A stretch of DNA of 29,857 nucleotides from JABDJL01 sp047614505 (lineage in GTDB: Bacteria > Pseudomonadota > Gammaproteobacteria > Xanthomonadales > SZUA-36): the NCBI GenBank assembly GCA_047614505.1, contig JBLHGQ010000022.1, forward strand, positions 1-29,857, in the 5' to 3' direction. Below are positions 1 to 8,093 of this stretch, piece after piece (the first letter of the stretch is position 1; every line of letters starts with the position of its first letter). Both the position numbers and the translations under genes were made by a program. Below the pieces are notes generated by a model. That model searched no databases, was not told the origin of the DNA, and was given only the letters and a program-made list of their open reading frames with translations.

Positions 1-335
1 AAATAATTCACAGTTGGCGTTTCAAGCGTGCTCGATGCAAGCAATACTGCCTGCCAAAATGAGGAGCGTTGGGCAGGATCAGCAGGAATCAATGCCGCTT
101 CCGGGTGTTTTTCTGCCAGCATGATGCAAATGGCCGTCGACTCGATCCAGGTCTCGCCATCAATCCTGGCGGCAGGGATCTGTGAATAGGGGTTCAGTTT
201 CAGGTACTCCTCGCCCCGGTGTTCCCCAAGCTCCAAACGGACTTCTTCTATTTCATAACCAAGCTCACAGGCTGTCCAGCGAACCTTTCCACTGCGGTCA
301 ACATCTGCAAAAGAGTGAATGGTGATTTTTGACAT
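1..335 (-). CDS. Glutathione S-transferase family protein (C-terminus cut by window edge)
   Basis: The first 111 residues of a cytosolic GST are visible; the rest lies beyond the left edge. The N-terminal thioredoxin-fold domain is recognisable: NPYSQIPA at residues 49-55 holds the cis-proline that contacts glutathione, and WIESTAI around 63-69 holds the Glu-Ser pair that binds the gamma-glutamyl group. The start of the helical C-terminal domain (SSFWQAVLLASSTLET) follows. The likely catalytic residue is Ser15 in DRSGKVRW, which fits bacterial serine/cysteine-type GSTs. The family conjugates or reduces electrophiles with glutathione; the substrate cannot be told. It is divergent from the MAPEG gene at 447. 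The family call is firm, the subfamily is open. Confidence 0.85.
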   Translation of the reverse strand, partial: MSKITIHSFADVDRSGKVRWTACELGYEIEEVRLELGEHRGEEYLKLNPYSQIPAARIDGETWIESTAICIMLAEKHPEAALIPADPAQRSSFWQAVLLASSTLETPTVNY

Positions 336-446
336 TTCCCGATCCCCTCAAAATAGATCAGCCTATAAAAATCATTATAGTCAGAACTGGAAGCAAGGCT
401 GCTACGATTTGCTAAGATGTCTCCTTCAAAATCAAGGGTGCGATTG

Positions 447-872
447 ATGTACTACAAACCTTTATTTATTCCACTGTTGATTCAAGTGGCGCTGACATTT
501 GTTGTCTGGCTAAGAATGTATACGCTACGCATTCGGGAAATGCAGGACAAGAATATCAGCGCACAATCTGTTGCCACTCGTGCAAAGGGAAGAAACCTAT
601 TGCTTGACTCGGCTGCCGCTGCAGATAACTTTATGAATCAGTTCGAAATGCCGGTGCTCTTTTATCTGGCGATTTTACTAGCATTAATCCTCATGTGGCA
701 GGACCCGTTGCTGGTTATTTTTTCCTGGCTTTACGTAAGCCTGAGAATCGTGCACAGCGTCATTCACACGACTTACAATAATGTCATGCATCGATTTTGG
801 GTCTATTTTCTTAGCTGCATCGTTCTTCTGTTTATGTGGGTTCGGCTCGGTTCGTATATGATTTCAGCATGA
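447..872 (+). CDS. MAPEG family membrane protein
   Basis: A 141-residue integral membrane protein with about four hydrophobic segments. The motif NFMNQFEMPVLFYL at residues 61-74 and the later R-I-V-H-S-V-I-H..YNNV..R block (100-116) are hallmarks of the MAPEG superfamily (membrane-associated proteins in eicosanoid and glutathione metabolism). Bacterial members are mostly uncharacterised; some relatives are membrane glutathione transferases. I chose the ATG at 447 because AAGGG lies 8 bases upstream; an ATG at 417 in the same frame has no visible Shine-Dalgarno sequence. The stop codon overlaps the next start by four bases (ATGA), so the two genes are probably translationally coupled. Confidence 0.85.
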   Translation: MYYKPLFIPLLIQVALTFVVWLRMYTLRIREMQDKNISAQSVATRAKGRNLLLDSAAAADNFMNQFEMPVLFYLAILLALILMWQDPLLVIFSWLYVSLRIVHSVIHTTYNNVMHRFWVYFLSCIVLLFMWVRLGSYMISA

Positions 873-1273
873 ATAATGTAGCAAATGTTTCGGGTAGTTG
901 TTTTTGCGGTGCCGTGCGCTTTAATTTCGAATTTCCCAGCATATGGTGCTCCCACTGTCATTGTTCCATGTGCCGCAAAGTACATGGTGCCGGCTACGTC
1001 ACCTGGGTAGGGTTCGACAATACTTATTTTCATCTTGAAAAAGGCAAGCAGGAACTGAGCTGGTTCGAATCGTCACCGGGTGCCAGCAGGGGTTTTTGTA
1101 GCAAATGCAGTAGCAGTATGTTTTTCCGCTCCGAACAATGGCCCGGTGAGCTTCATGTTGCACTGGCCTGTCTTGACGGGCCGGTCGACCGGCAACCCAA
1201 AACCAATGCTTACCACAACAGTCATGTGGACTGGATGCCTCTGGATGACGCACTCAAAGCGTTTAACCCCTAG
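869..1273 (+). CDS. GFA/CENP-V domain zinc protein
   Basis: A 134-residue protein with the zinc-binding cysteine pattern of the GFA (glutathione-dependent formaldehyde-activating enzyme/CENP-V) fold. Cys11 and Cys13 occur in GSCFCGAVRF, a CSHCHCSMCR cluster supplies Cys27, 30, 32 and 35, and CSKC supplies Cys77 and Cys80. The glycine-aromatic block GFCSKCSSSMFFR is typical. Gfa itself was described as catalysing S-hydroxymethylglutathione formation, but most family members have no proven function. The start at 869 overlaps the MAPEG stop (ATGA). It follows a MAPEG gene and faces away from a GST gene, so a role in glutathione-linked detoxification is a reasonable inference only. Confidence 0.85.
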   Translation: MNNVANVSGSCFCGAVRFNFEFPSIWCSHCHCSMCRKVHGAGYVTWVGFDNTYFHLEKGKQELSWFESSPGASRGFCSKCSSSMFFRSEQWPGELHVALACLDGPVDRQPKTNAYHNSHVDWMPLDDALKAFNP

Positions 1274-1282
1274 ATCCCAGCC

Positions 1283-1495
1283 ATGCTCAAACTCAAACCT
1301 TCCTGCGAAAGATGTGCCCGATCATTGCCCCCGTCATCTACCGAGGCATTTGTCTGTACTTTTAAATGCACATTTTGCGAAAAATGTGTCGTTAATGAAT
1401 TGAAAGGCATTTGCCCAAACTGTGGCGGTAATTTTGAAAAGAGACCAATCAGGCCCGCTGCCATGCTGGCAAAATATCGCTCACAAGCTCAATAG
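1283..1495 (+). CDS. DUF1272 domain cysteine-rich protein
   Basis: A 70-residue protein matching the DUF1272 family. It has eight cysteines (Cys8, 11, 25, 29, 32, 35, 44, 47) and the conserved run CPNCGGNFEKRPIRPA near the C-terminus. The pattern suggests two zinc sites in a small zinc-ribbon or treble-clef-like fold. The family has no established function. It follows the GFA gene by 9 bases and is likely in the same transcription unit. It ends convergently with ung, with only 12 bases between stops. Confidence 0.8.
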   Translation: MLKLKPSCERCARSLPPSSTEAFVCTFKCTFCEKCVVNELKGICPNCGGNFEKRPIRPAAMLAKYRSQAQ

Positions 1496-1507
1496 ATCAA
1501 ATTGTTT

Positions 1508-2239
1508 CTAGCCTAAATGATCGTGCACCTCTGAAGCAGGAGGAAGTGCCCACTCAATTGGTTTCACTTCGTGCTTTTTGAAGTACTCGTCTGCCTTAGA
1601 GAAATGCCGGCAGCCAAGAAAACCACGATAAGCGGACAGGGGAGATGGATGTGGTGCACTCAGAACACAGTGGCGGTCCCGGTCAATCACTGCACCTTTT
1701 TTTATCGCATAACTGCCCCACAACATGAATACCACTCCATCTCGCCCGTCATTGAGCAAGCCAATGATGTGGTCGGTAAAACGTTCCCAACCTTTGCCCT
1801 GGTGTGCGCCGGCATTGCCACGCTCGACGGTCAATACCGAATTCAATAAAAGCACTCCTTGACTGGCCCATGTTTGTAGATTGCCATGATCAGGAACTGG
1901 TATTCCAAGGTCCGAATTCAGTTCTTTGAAAATATTTACTAATGATGGTGGCGTGGGAACGCCCAGGCGCACCGAAAAGCACAATCCATGAGCCTGACCG
2001 GCGCCATGATATGGATCCTGCCCTAAAATAACCACTTTGACCTTTTCGAAAGGAGTTGCATTCAATGCACTAAATATCTTACTACCAGGTGGATAAACTA
2101 CGGCCCCTGCCCGTTTGCGTTCAAGTAGAAAATTCCTGAGCTCAGTCATATAGGCTTGTTCAAACTCCGGCTCAAGTCGGGACTTCCAGGAATCTTCTAA
2201 CTGGACTTCACGATGGCCGATGGTATGATTCTCAGGCAT
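1508..2239 (-). CDS. ung: Uracil-DNA glycosylase, family 1
   Basis: Removes uracil from DNA at the start of base excision repair. The 243-residue product carries the two family-1 signatures: GQDPYHG at residues 73-79 (Asp75 activates the water) and HPSPLSAYRGF at 197-207 (His197 and the Leu201 that wedges the base out). The block GVLLLNSVLTVE at 128-139 is also typical. The length is close to the usual 225-240 residues. I used the ATG at 2239; a TTG at 2299 would add 20 residues that do not look like the family. No strong Shine-Dalgarno sequence precedes either. The gene is divergent from the ferredoxin-NADP reductase at 2341. Confidence 0.97.
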   Translation of the reverse strand: MPENHTIGHREVQLEDSWKSRLEPEFEQAYMTELRNFLLERKRAGAVVYPPGSKIFSALNATPFEKVKVVILGQDPYHGAGQAHGLCFSVRLGVPTPPSLVNIFKELNSDLGIPVPDHGNLQTWASQGVLLLNSVLTVERGNAGAHQGKGWERFTDHIIGLLNDGRDGVVFMLWGSYAIKKGAVIDRDRHCVLSAPHPSPLSAYRGFLGCRHFSKADEYFKKHEVKPIEWALPPASEVHDHLG

Positions 2240-2340
2240 TAAATAATGTTCGTTCCTGCTTCCCTTCTTGATTTTGTATGGTAAAGCCCAAGGTAGCAAC
2301 TCAGCGCTAGGTTTTTCGAGCTTTTTTCACAGGAAATTTT

Positions 2341-3363
2341 ATGCCAATTACCACAGACGTCGTCATTATAGGTGCCGGTCCTACCGGACTATTCCAGGTT
2401 TTCGAACTTGGCTTACTGGATATCAAAGCTCATGTTATCGATTCGCTACCTCAAGTGGGCGGGCAATGTGCCGAGTTATATCCCGACAAACCCATCTACG
2501 ATATCCCCGCATTTCCTATCGTTGGTGCGCAGGAACTTGTAGACCGTCTGCTTGAGCAGATCAAACCATTCAATGCTCAATTTCATCTTAAACAAACCGT
2601 CAACGAACTGAGCCAGTGCGAGGATGGACGATTCAGACTGGTCACCTCAGAGGGAACTGAATTTGATACTGCTGCAGTAATTATTGCTGCCGGTCTGGGC
2701 GCATTTCAGCCGAGAAAGTTACGCACTGCAGGTGCAGAAGACTGGGATGGCAGCCATATCCACTACCGGGTACTCAACCCCGAACGTCTTGCCGGAAAGA
2801 ACATCATCATTATGGGGGGTGGAGATTCCGCACTGGACTGGTCACTTGAACTTAATGAACGGGTCGCCAATATGACTCTGGTACATCGACGTGCTGAGTA
2901 CCGCGCGCAGCCTGCCTCGGTAAGCAAAATGAGAGCGTTGGCTGAAGCAGGTAAGTTGCAGGAATTTCATGGCATGATCCGTCAAATAGTCGTCGAAGAC
3001 GGAAAATTCCAGGGTGTCGTTGTCGCCGATTCTGAAGGTGAACTTCATCATCTGGAGGCCGATGAAGTATTTGTTTTCTGGGGTTTGTCACCCAACCTCG
3101 GGCCAATTGCAGATTGGGGCCTTGAGATTGACAAACGTCAAATCCCGGTGGATACCGAACAGTTTCAAACCAGCATTCCAGGCATTTTCGCGGTGGGTGA
3201 CATCAATACTTATGCGGGCAAGAAGAAGCTGATTTTAAGCGGATTTCATGAAGCGGCCCTGGCCGCCTTCGGTGTGCAAAAATTACTGCACCCGGATAAG
3301 AAAGTTCACCTGCAATACACCACCACCAGCCCTATTATGCACAAACGACTGGGTCTCGACTAA
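2341..3363 (+). CDS. Ferredoxin--NADP reductase, thioredoxin-reductase-like type
   Basis: A 340-residue flavoprotein of the TrxR-like ferredoxin-NADP reductase group. It has an N-terminal FAD site VIIGAGPTGLFQ (residues 8-19), LPQVGGQCAELYP, an NAD(P) site IIIMGGGDSALD (about 155-166), a following VHRR that fits NADPH preference, and a second FAD motif GIFAVGDI near 280. The CxxC redox pair of true thioredoxin reductase is absent, as expected for this group. The C-terminal TSPIMHKRLG tail is characteristic. It transfers electrons between NADPH and ferredoxin or flavodoxin in the cytoplasm. AGGAAA precedes the ATG. The next gene starts 7 bases after its stop. Confidence 0.93.
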   Translation: MPITTDVVIIGAGPTGLFQVFELGLLDIKAHVIDSLPQVGGQCAELYPDKPIYDIPAFPIVGAQELVDRLLEQIKPFNAQFHLKQTVNELSQCEDGRFRLVTSEGTEFDTAAVIIAAGLGAFQPRKLRTAGAEDWDGSHIHYRVLNPERLAGKNIIIMGGGDSALDWSLELNERVANMTLVHRRAEYRAQPASVSKMRALAEAGKLQEFHGMIRQIVVEDGKFQGVVVADSEGELHHLEADEVFVFWGLSPNLGPIADWGLEIDKRQIPVDTEQFQTSIPGIFAVGDINTYAGKKKLILSGFHEAALAAFGVQKLLHPDKKVHLQYTTTSPIMHKRLGLD

Positions 3364-3370
3364 ATCGAAA

Positions 3371-3931
3371 ATGGAGAAAATTGCGAAAGACATATCCATA
3401 ACTGACGAACATCAGGATTATTTCGCTTACTTCGATGCCAACAAACGCATATTTCATCGCCGGGTCTGCGTGATCCCAGAAGGAATGGCAGTGCCTGCTC
3501 ACGCCTGCCTTGGGGCAAATCGGGTCAGAGACTTTGATGGCTTTTTACACATTGGTGAAATTGTTGAATATATAGATCAAAATACACTTGAACCCAAAAC
3601 CGTCGCTTATGATGATATCTGGCAACAAATCCATTTTCACGGCGAAAAAGAACAGGCCCTGAAAACCAATCGCTTTAATGAGGCTGACGTGTCTTATCCG
3701 GGTATCATTTCAAATATCAAAAATCCGGATAACAAGCCCTACAGAATGCTAGATGGTAGAAGACGACTTTGGAAACGGCAGCAATCCGGAGCCAAAGAAG
3801 GATTGTTTTACGTCATTCCAGAAACAGTGGTTTTTGGCTTTTTTTGGTTAGTCATTCCGTTGACCAGTGCACGGGGCTTGATGAACGGAATTCAAGCTCG
3901 ATCAAACCAGCCAGGACTAAACAGAAACTAG
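3371..3931 (+). CDS. Unknown protein with ParB-like segment and C-terminal hydrophobic anchor
   Basis: A 186-residue protein I do not recognise as a named family. The segment from about residue 115 to 155 (PGIISNIKNPDNKP, then YRMLDGRRRLWKRQQSG) resembles the middle of ParB/Srx-type domains, where a DGxxR motif precedes a helix; this is a weak resemblance by eye. It is followed by VVFGFFWLVIPLTS, a single hydrophobic stretch that could anchor it in the membrane. It starts 7 bases after the ferredoxin-NADP reductase stop, so the two are probably cotranscribed, although no clear Shine-Dalgarno sequence is visible. Its stop overlaps the stop of the convergent amidohydrolase gene within a palindromic CTAG. 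Confidence 0.7.
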   Translation: MEKIAKDISITDEHQDYFAYFDANKRIFHRRVCVIPEGMAVPAHACLGANRVRDFDGFLHIGEIVEYIDQNTLEPKTVAYDDIWQQIHFHGEKEQALKTNRFNEADVSYPGIISNIKNPDNKPYRMLDGRRRLWKRQQSGAKEGLFYVIPETVVFGFFWLVIPLTSARGLMNGIQARSNQPGLNRN

Positions 3932-3936
3932 TCCGG
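3911..3936. terminator. Possible hairpin spanning convergent stop codons
   Basis: GGACTA (3914-3919) and TAGTCC (3929-3934) can pair across 9 bases, and flanking CC/GG extend the stem past one bulged A. The right arm contains both stop codons (the CTAG at 3928-3931). A short T-rich run follows on the plus strand only. It is a weak candidate for a two-way terminator. Confidence 0.35.
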
Positions 3937-5322
3937 TTTATTTGACACGAGCTCTGATTCAACCGGACGACCGTCCTTCTTGTAAACAACGCCACCTTTC
4001 ATTACAAAATCAACGTTTTGCAGCAAGTTGATATACTTTAATACATCACCTTTTACCGCAATAATATCGGCATATTGACCTGCCACTACGGTACCCCAGC
4101 GATCATCGACTCCCATAAATTTGGATGGCCAAAAAGTTGCCGCCTGAATGGCGTCCATAGCAGGTATACCCATCACACGAACCCAGACATCCAACTCGTT
4201 CCAGGTGGATTGACAGTGAAATTTCATCGGTATACCGCTATCGGTACCGGTCATCAAAACGACACCGGACTCTTTCAACTGATCCATTTTTCTTTTCAGG
4301 GTTAACTGGCGCTTTGGTGTCAGCAACATATAAGTTAGTTCCGAGGGCTCGCTGATTGATGCCTTGATGTCGTCAATCGTGCTTTGCTCCAAACCACGGT
4401 GCCAACAATCATTATCGAGCTTCTCTGGGTTGTCACGGGTCGAAGTGTAGTTCCACAACCCTTCTACCGTCGGTGTCCAGTAAAGAGGGCCGCCGACGAT
4501 CATTGAAGCTGCCGTACGTTCCTTCAACATCACCATCACGTCTTCCGGGTATTCAGGTGCAGCAGAGAGCCCCGTATGCTCAAAGTTATCTATGCCGATT
4601 TCCAGTCCGCGGCGGATCTCGGGCGGACGGTGCGCGTGCGCAACGACCTTCAGCCCATGTTTGTGTGCCTCATCGACTACTGCCTGTGCCTCTTCCAACG
4701 TCATCAGGTCATGATCAATTAGCTTGATCACATCCATCCCTGCATCAGCAAGGCGTTTTACTTTTTCACGGGCGTCCTTTGCGCCATCTACGCCCCAGCG
4801 ATACATTTCAGTGCCGGGATAGGACGCTTTCTGGATAAATGGACCGGACCAGAACATTCTCGGACCTGGAATTTCGCCACTGTTGATCCGGTCACGAACG
4901 CTTATCGTATCCTCCAAAGGTGCGCCAAGATCTCTTGCGCTGGTAACTCCTGCCAATAACAACTGCACTGCTGAGGCCGGCATTATTTCGCTGGCAAATC
5001 TATCCTCGTATGCAGGATGCCAGTAACTGTAATCTGCATGCCCGGTAATCATCAGATGTACATGCATATCCCACAGCCCTGGCATGACCGACATCCCTTC
5101 GGTTGAAATGAGCTCATAGCCTTCAGGTACCGGCAGACTGCTGACTGTGCCGACACGTTCTATGGTGTCACCATTAATCAGAATCACACTGTCCTGGATG
5201 GGAGTAGAACCCAGACCATTAATCAGAGTACCACCCACCATTGCCTTTTTTTGCTGAGCCAGTCCCTGAACAGATACCAGCATGGCCAATGCAAAAATGC
5301 CTGCAAACTTTGCCGCTTTCAT
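3928..5322 (-). CDS. Exported amidohydrolase family protein
   Basis: A 464-residue metal-dependent hydrolase with a Sec signal peptide (residues 1-22, ending in VQGLAQ). Metal-site residues of the amidohydrolase superfamily are in order: His87 and His89 in DMHVHL, Lys200 in VIKLIDH (likely carboxylated), His229 in AHAH, His249 in EHTG and Asp361 in TGTDSG. The N-terminal beta-sandwich and the C-terminal GTVVAGQYADIIAV strand are typical of the imidazolonepropionase-like/prolidase-like branch. It probably cleaves an amide or lactam bond in the periplasm; the substrate is unknown. It is divergent from the TPR lipoprotein gene at 5445, with 122 bases between starts. Confidence 0.88.
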   Translation of the reverse strand: MKAAKFAGIFALAMLVSVQGLAQQKKAMVGGTLINGLGSTPIQDSVILINGDTIERVGTVSSLPVPEGYELISTEGMSVMPGLWDMHVHLMITGHADYSYWHPAYEDRFASEIMPASAVQLLLAGVTSARDLGAPLEDTISVRDRINSGEIPGPRMFWSGPFIQKASYPGTEMYRWGVDGAKDAREKVKRLADAGMDVIKLIDHDLMTLEEAQAVVDEAHKHGLKVVAHAHRPPEIRRGLEIGIDNFEHTGLSAAPEYPEDVMVMLKERTAASMIVGGPLYWTPTVEGLWNYTSTRDNPEKLDNDCWHRGLEQSTIDDIKASISEPSELTYMLLTPKRQLTLKRKMDQLKESGVVLMTGTDSGIPMKFHCQSTWNELDVWVRVMGIPAMDAIQAATFWPSKFMGVDDRWGTVVAGQYADIIAVKGDVLKYINLLQNVDFVMKGGVVYKKDGRPVESELVSNKPD

Positions 5323-5444
5323 ATAATTTTCTCCGAATTAGAACACCAATCGCCGCAGTGAGACTGATTGCAAATCAACATGATGTCAATCACATTGCTA
5401 TCCTATACTTGCTAAAATCCCGCCAATCTTTTTTGGAGCTGACA

Positions 5445-7163
5445 GTGAAACCCAATCTGACACGACTTCTGGTATTAATCGCCAGTTGCATTTTTCTTTC
5501 TGGCTGTGACAATTCTTCAGACATACAGATTGTTCAATCTGAATCCCCTGCGGCACAGGAAATGTCTGGCAATCCAGGAACCTCCACTTTCGGCAACAAA
5601 CTCGGAGGCATTGAGTTTCCGGTAAGTTGTAATGAAATTGCCACTCCAATCATGGAACGCAGTTTGGCCTTGTTACATCACATGACATACACAGGTGCAG
5701 AAGCAGAGTTCTCTAAAGCAATTAAGGCTGACCCAAAATGCGCACTGGCTTACTGGGGTGTGGCCATGTCCTGGGTTCATCCTCTTTGGAATGATCCTCC
5801 GTCTGAAGAAAGGCTGGTAAAAGGTCTGGAACTACTGAACAAAGCAGTTGATATGCCCGGTAAAACTGACCGGGAAGCAGGCTACATCAATGCCGCGCTC
5901 GCATATTACGATGGTGCAAGCACACGGCGTGAGCCCGAAAGCCTGGAACTTTTCAGAGATGCATGGGAACAGGTTTATCGTGACAATCCGGACGATATCG
6001 AGGCTGCTGCGTTTTACTCTTTGGCATTAATGGGCGGCGCAGATAAAACCGATACGACACTGACTGACTATGCCCGTGCAGGACTTCTTGTTGAAGAGGT
6101 ATTGACCAAAGTACCAGACCATCCGGCAGGCCATCATTATGTGATCCACGCTTATGACAGTCCCGGGTTCGCAAGTCAGGCGTTGATGGTTGCAAGAAAT
6201 TACAGCGAATTGGCGCCCGAAGTACCACATGCCCTGCATATGCCGACGCATATATTTACCCGTCTTGGATATTGGGATGATTCGATTGCAATGAATGAAC
6301 GATCAGCCGTTGCTGCAGATGCCTCAGCCAACGGGGAGTTCACTTCATCACAGATGCTACATGCTCAGGACTACCTGGTTTATGCGCACCTTCAGAAAGG
6401 AAACGAAGCAGAAGCGCTTAAAGTCATGGAAAGTGCCAGCCAACTGGAAGGGCCCTGGGACGCGAATGCAAGAGGCGCAGCAGCTTATGCGTTTGCTGCG
6501 ATGCCAGCCAGAATTGCGCTGGAAAAAAGAGACTGGGCCGCAGCCGCCAGAACTCAGGCCCGCCAACCAGAGTCTTTCCCCTGGTCGGACAATTTTGCAG
6601 CATTTGAGGCCATCGCCTGGTTTGGACGTGGATTTGGTGCGGCACGTGACGGCCAGCCTGAAGTTGCCTTAGCTGCCGTTGGTGAATTAAGAAAATTACG
6701 TGAGGTGTTACAAAACAGTGAAGAGCACTATTGGGCTAAACAGCTTGATATCCAGATTAAATCAATCGAAGGATGGAATGCCTTTTCGCAGGGGAGTACT
6801 GAATCTGGTTTGGGTCTAATGCAAGAGGCAGCAGGCCTTGAAAACAGCACTTTCAAGCACCCGATCACTCCAGGTGAGATTCTTCCAGCCAATGAACTAT
6901 ATGGTGACATGCTGCTTGAATCTGGTGACGCGGAAGAGGCATTAGCTGCTTACCGGGTCTCAATGGATCGTTCACCGGGCCGGTTCAACAGCTTGTATGG
7001 CGCAGCCATGGCTGCTGATACCTTGGGCGATACCGAAACTGCGGCATCTTATTTTGGTGCCCTGGTAGAAATGACCAAAGACTCAGAAGTCGAATGGCCA
7101 AGATTATTGGCGGCCCGCGAATACATGGCGAATCTCAAAACCGATAGCACAACAGGACCCTAG
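5445..7163 (+). CDS. TPR-repeat lipoprotein
   Basis: A 572-residue protein starting at a GTG with GGAG 6 bases upstream. The N-terminus is a lipoprotein signal with lipobox FLSGC, so Cys21 should be lipidated. The body is almost all helical, with TPR-like repeats: a first repeat near residues 73-103 (AEAEFSKAIKADPKCALAYWG) and further ones near the C-terminus (AEEALAAYRVSMDRSPGRFNSLYG). Conserved WVHPLWNDPP and HMPTHIFTRLG blocks recur in this family of bacterial TPR proteins, which has no fixed function. It probably scaffolds protein contacts at the envelope. The sulfotransferase gene starts 5 bases after its stop. Confidence 0.82.
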   Translation: MKPNLTRLLVLIASCIFLSGCDNSSDIQIVQSESPAAQEMSGNPGTSTFGNKLGGIEFPVSCNEIATPIMERSLALLHHMTYTGAEAEFSKAIKADPKCALAYWGVAMSWVHPLWNDPPSEERLVKGLELLNKAVDMPGKTDREAGYINAALAYYDGASTRREPESLELFRDAWEQVYRDNPDDIEAAAFYSLALMGGADKTDTTLTDYARAGLLVEEVLTKVPDHPAGHHYVIHAYDSPGFASQALMVARNYSELAPEVPHALHMPTHIFTRLGYWDDSIAMNERSAVAADASANGEFTSSQMLHAQDYLVYAHLQKGNEAEALKVMESASQLEGPWDANARGAAAYAFAAMPARIALEKRDWAAAARTQARQPESFPWSDNFAAFEAIAWFGRGFGAARDGQPEVALAAVGELRKLREVLQNSEEHYWAKQLDIQIKSIEGWNAFSQGSTESGLGLMQEAAGLENSTFKHPITPGEILPANELYGDMLLESGDAEEALAAYRVSMDRSPGRFNSLYGAAMAADTLGDTETAASYFGALVEMTKDSEVEWPRLLAAREYMANLKTDSTTGP

Positions 7164-7168
7164 AAGCT

Positions 7169-8017
7169 TTGGATAAACCTCATGACTCGCTGATTTTTAT
7201 TGGCGGTAGCCAGCGTAGCGGTTCGACAATCTTGCAAAAGCTGATTTGCACTGCAAATGAGTGCCATCCCATGATTGGAGAATGCTGGTTCCTGTTGCAT
7301 CAATTAAGTGCCTATCAAAACCAGATAAACAACTATGATGTCTTGCTCGAAGACTACTTTGGGCGCAGAGAGAATTTCGATCAATTCACGCGAAATATCC
7401 TGTCACGGTTTTTCGATGAAACCCGAAAGAACCTGTCGAATCCTCACACATTGGTAATGAGACACCCTGGAATCACAACTCAATTCCCCATACTTGGAAG
7501 TTGGTTTGAGAATGCACGTTTTATTATCAACATCAGGGATCCCAGGGACACCATTGCATCGATCGTAAAAGTAAATGAACAGCATAAACGCGAAGGCGTG
7601 AAATCCGGGCAGTCCCGATTGGGTCGGGACATGAACCTTTTGACCCAGTATTTCAAAAGAAATTATTTAAATACATTTGACATTAACAGCCCTATCCGTG
7701 ATCGAACTTTATTCGTACGCTACGAAAGTTTGATGAAAGATGTTTCAAAGGAGTGCGCAAAAATCGCCGGTTTTTGCAGCTTGAGCTTTGACGATAATAA
7801 AATAAATAGCCTCGGTCAGGTTAAGACAAATACACCACATATGAACCCTGATATCCGGAAAAAGGAACATTCGGGAGCAGCGTTCTGGTCTGATTTATAT
7901 AGCGAGGATCTCAGTACTACAAGAATTGGAAAGCATAAAGAAATACTCACAAGCAATGAGATATTGCAAATCCAAATGCTCTGTAACGACTTTAATAAGG
8001 TATTCCCATACTGGTAG
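7169..8017 (+). CDS. Sulfotransferase family protein
   Basis: A 282-residue protein of the sulfotransferase superfamily, which moves sulfate from PAPS to a hydroxyl or amine. The 5'-phosphosulfate loop is GGSQRSGSTIL (residues 12-22), and INIRDPRDTIAS around 121-132 is the 3'-phosphate-binding region. LFVRYESLM near 179 is the usual strand before the last helices. The start appears to be a TTG at 7169: an in-frame stop lies at 7145-7147 and no ATG or GTG falls between it and the P-loop. The acceptor cannot be told; a peptide, lipid or glycan acceptor are all known for bacterial relatives. It is cotranscribed with the TPR lipoprotein. Confidence 0.85.
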   Translation: MDKPHDSLIFIGGSQRSGSTILQKLICTANECHPMIGECWFLLHQLSAYQNQINNYDVLLEDYFGRRENFDQFTRNILSRFFDETRKNLSNPHTLVMRHPGITTQFPILGSWFENARFIINIRDPRDTIASIVKVNEQHKREGVKSGQSRLGRDMNLLTQYFKRNYLNTFDINSPIRDRTLFVRYESLMKDVSKECAKIAGFCSLSFDDNKINSLGQVKTNTPHMNPDIRKKEHSGAAFWSDLYSEDLSTTRIGKHKEILTSNEILQIQMLCNDFNKVFPYW

Positions 8018-8045
8018 TTGTAATCAATGCAAATCAGCTTCAAAA

Positions 8046-8074
8046 AAAACGCCCGGTCATGGCGGGCGTTTTCT
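8046..8074. terminator. Intrinsic bidirectional terminator
   Basis: AAACGCCCG (8047-8055) pairs perfectly with CGGGCGTTT (8063-8071) around a 7-base loop. It is flanked by an A-run on the left and a T-run on the right. It sits between the convergent sulfotransferase and beta-propeller genes and can serve both. Confidence 0.92.
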
Positions 8075-8093
8075 TAATTACATGGCATATTAC

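Noticed and set aside
2240..2340. Possible operator or promoter between ung and the reductase
   Set aside because: I found no convincing -35/-10 pair or dyad; only the AGGAAA ribosome site before 2341 is clear.
4473..4727. Open frame on the plus strand inside the amidohydrolase gene
   Set aside because: It is antisense to a gene with clear catalytic motifs, is rich in Pro, Arg and Ser as expected for a shadow frame, and has no ribosome site.
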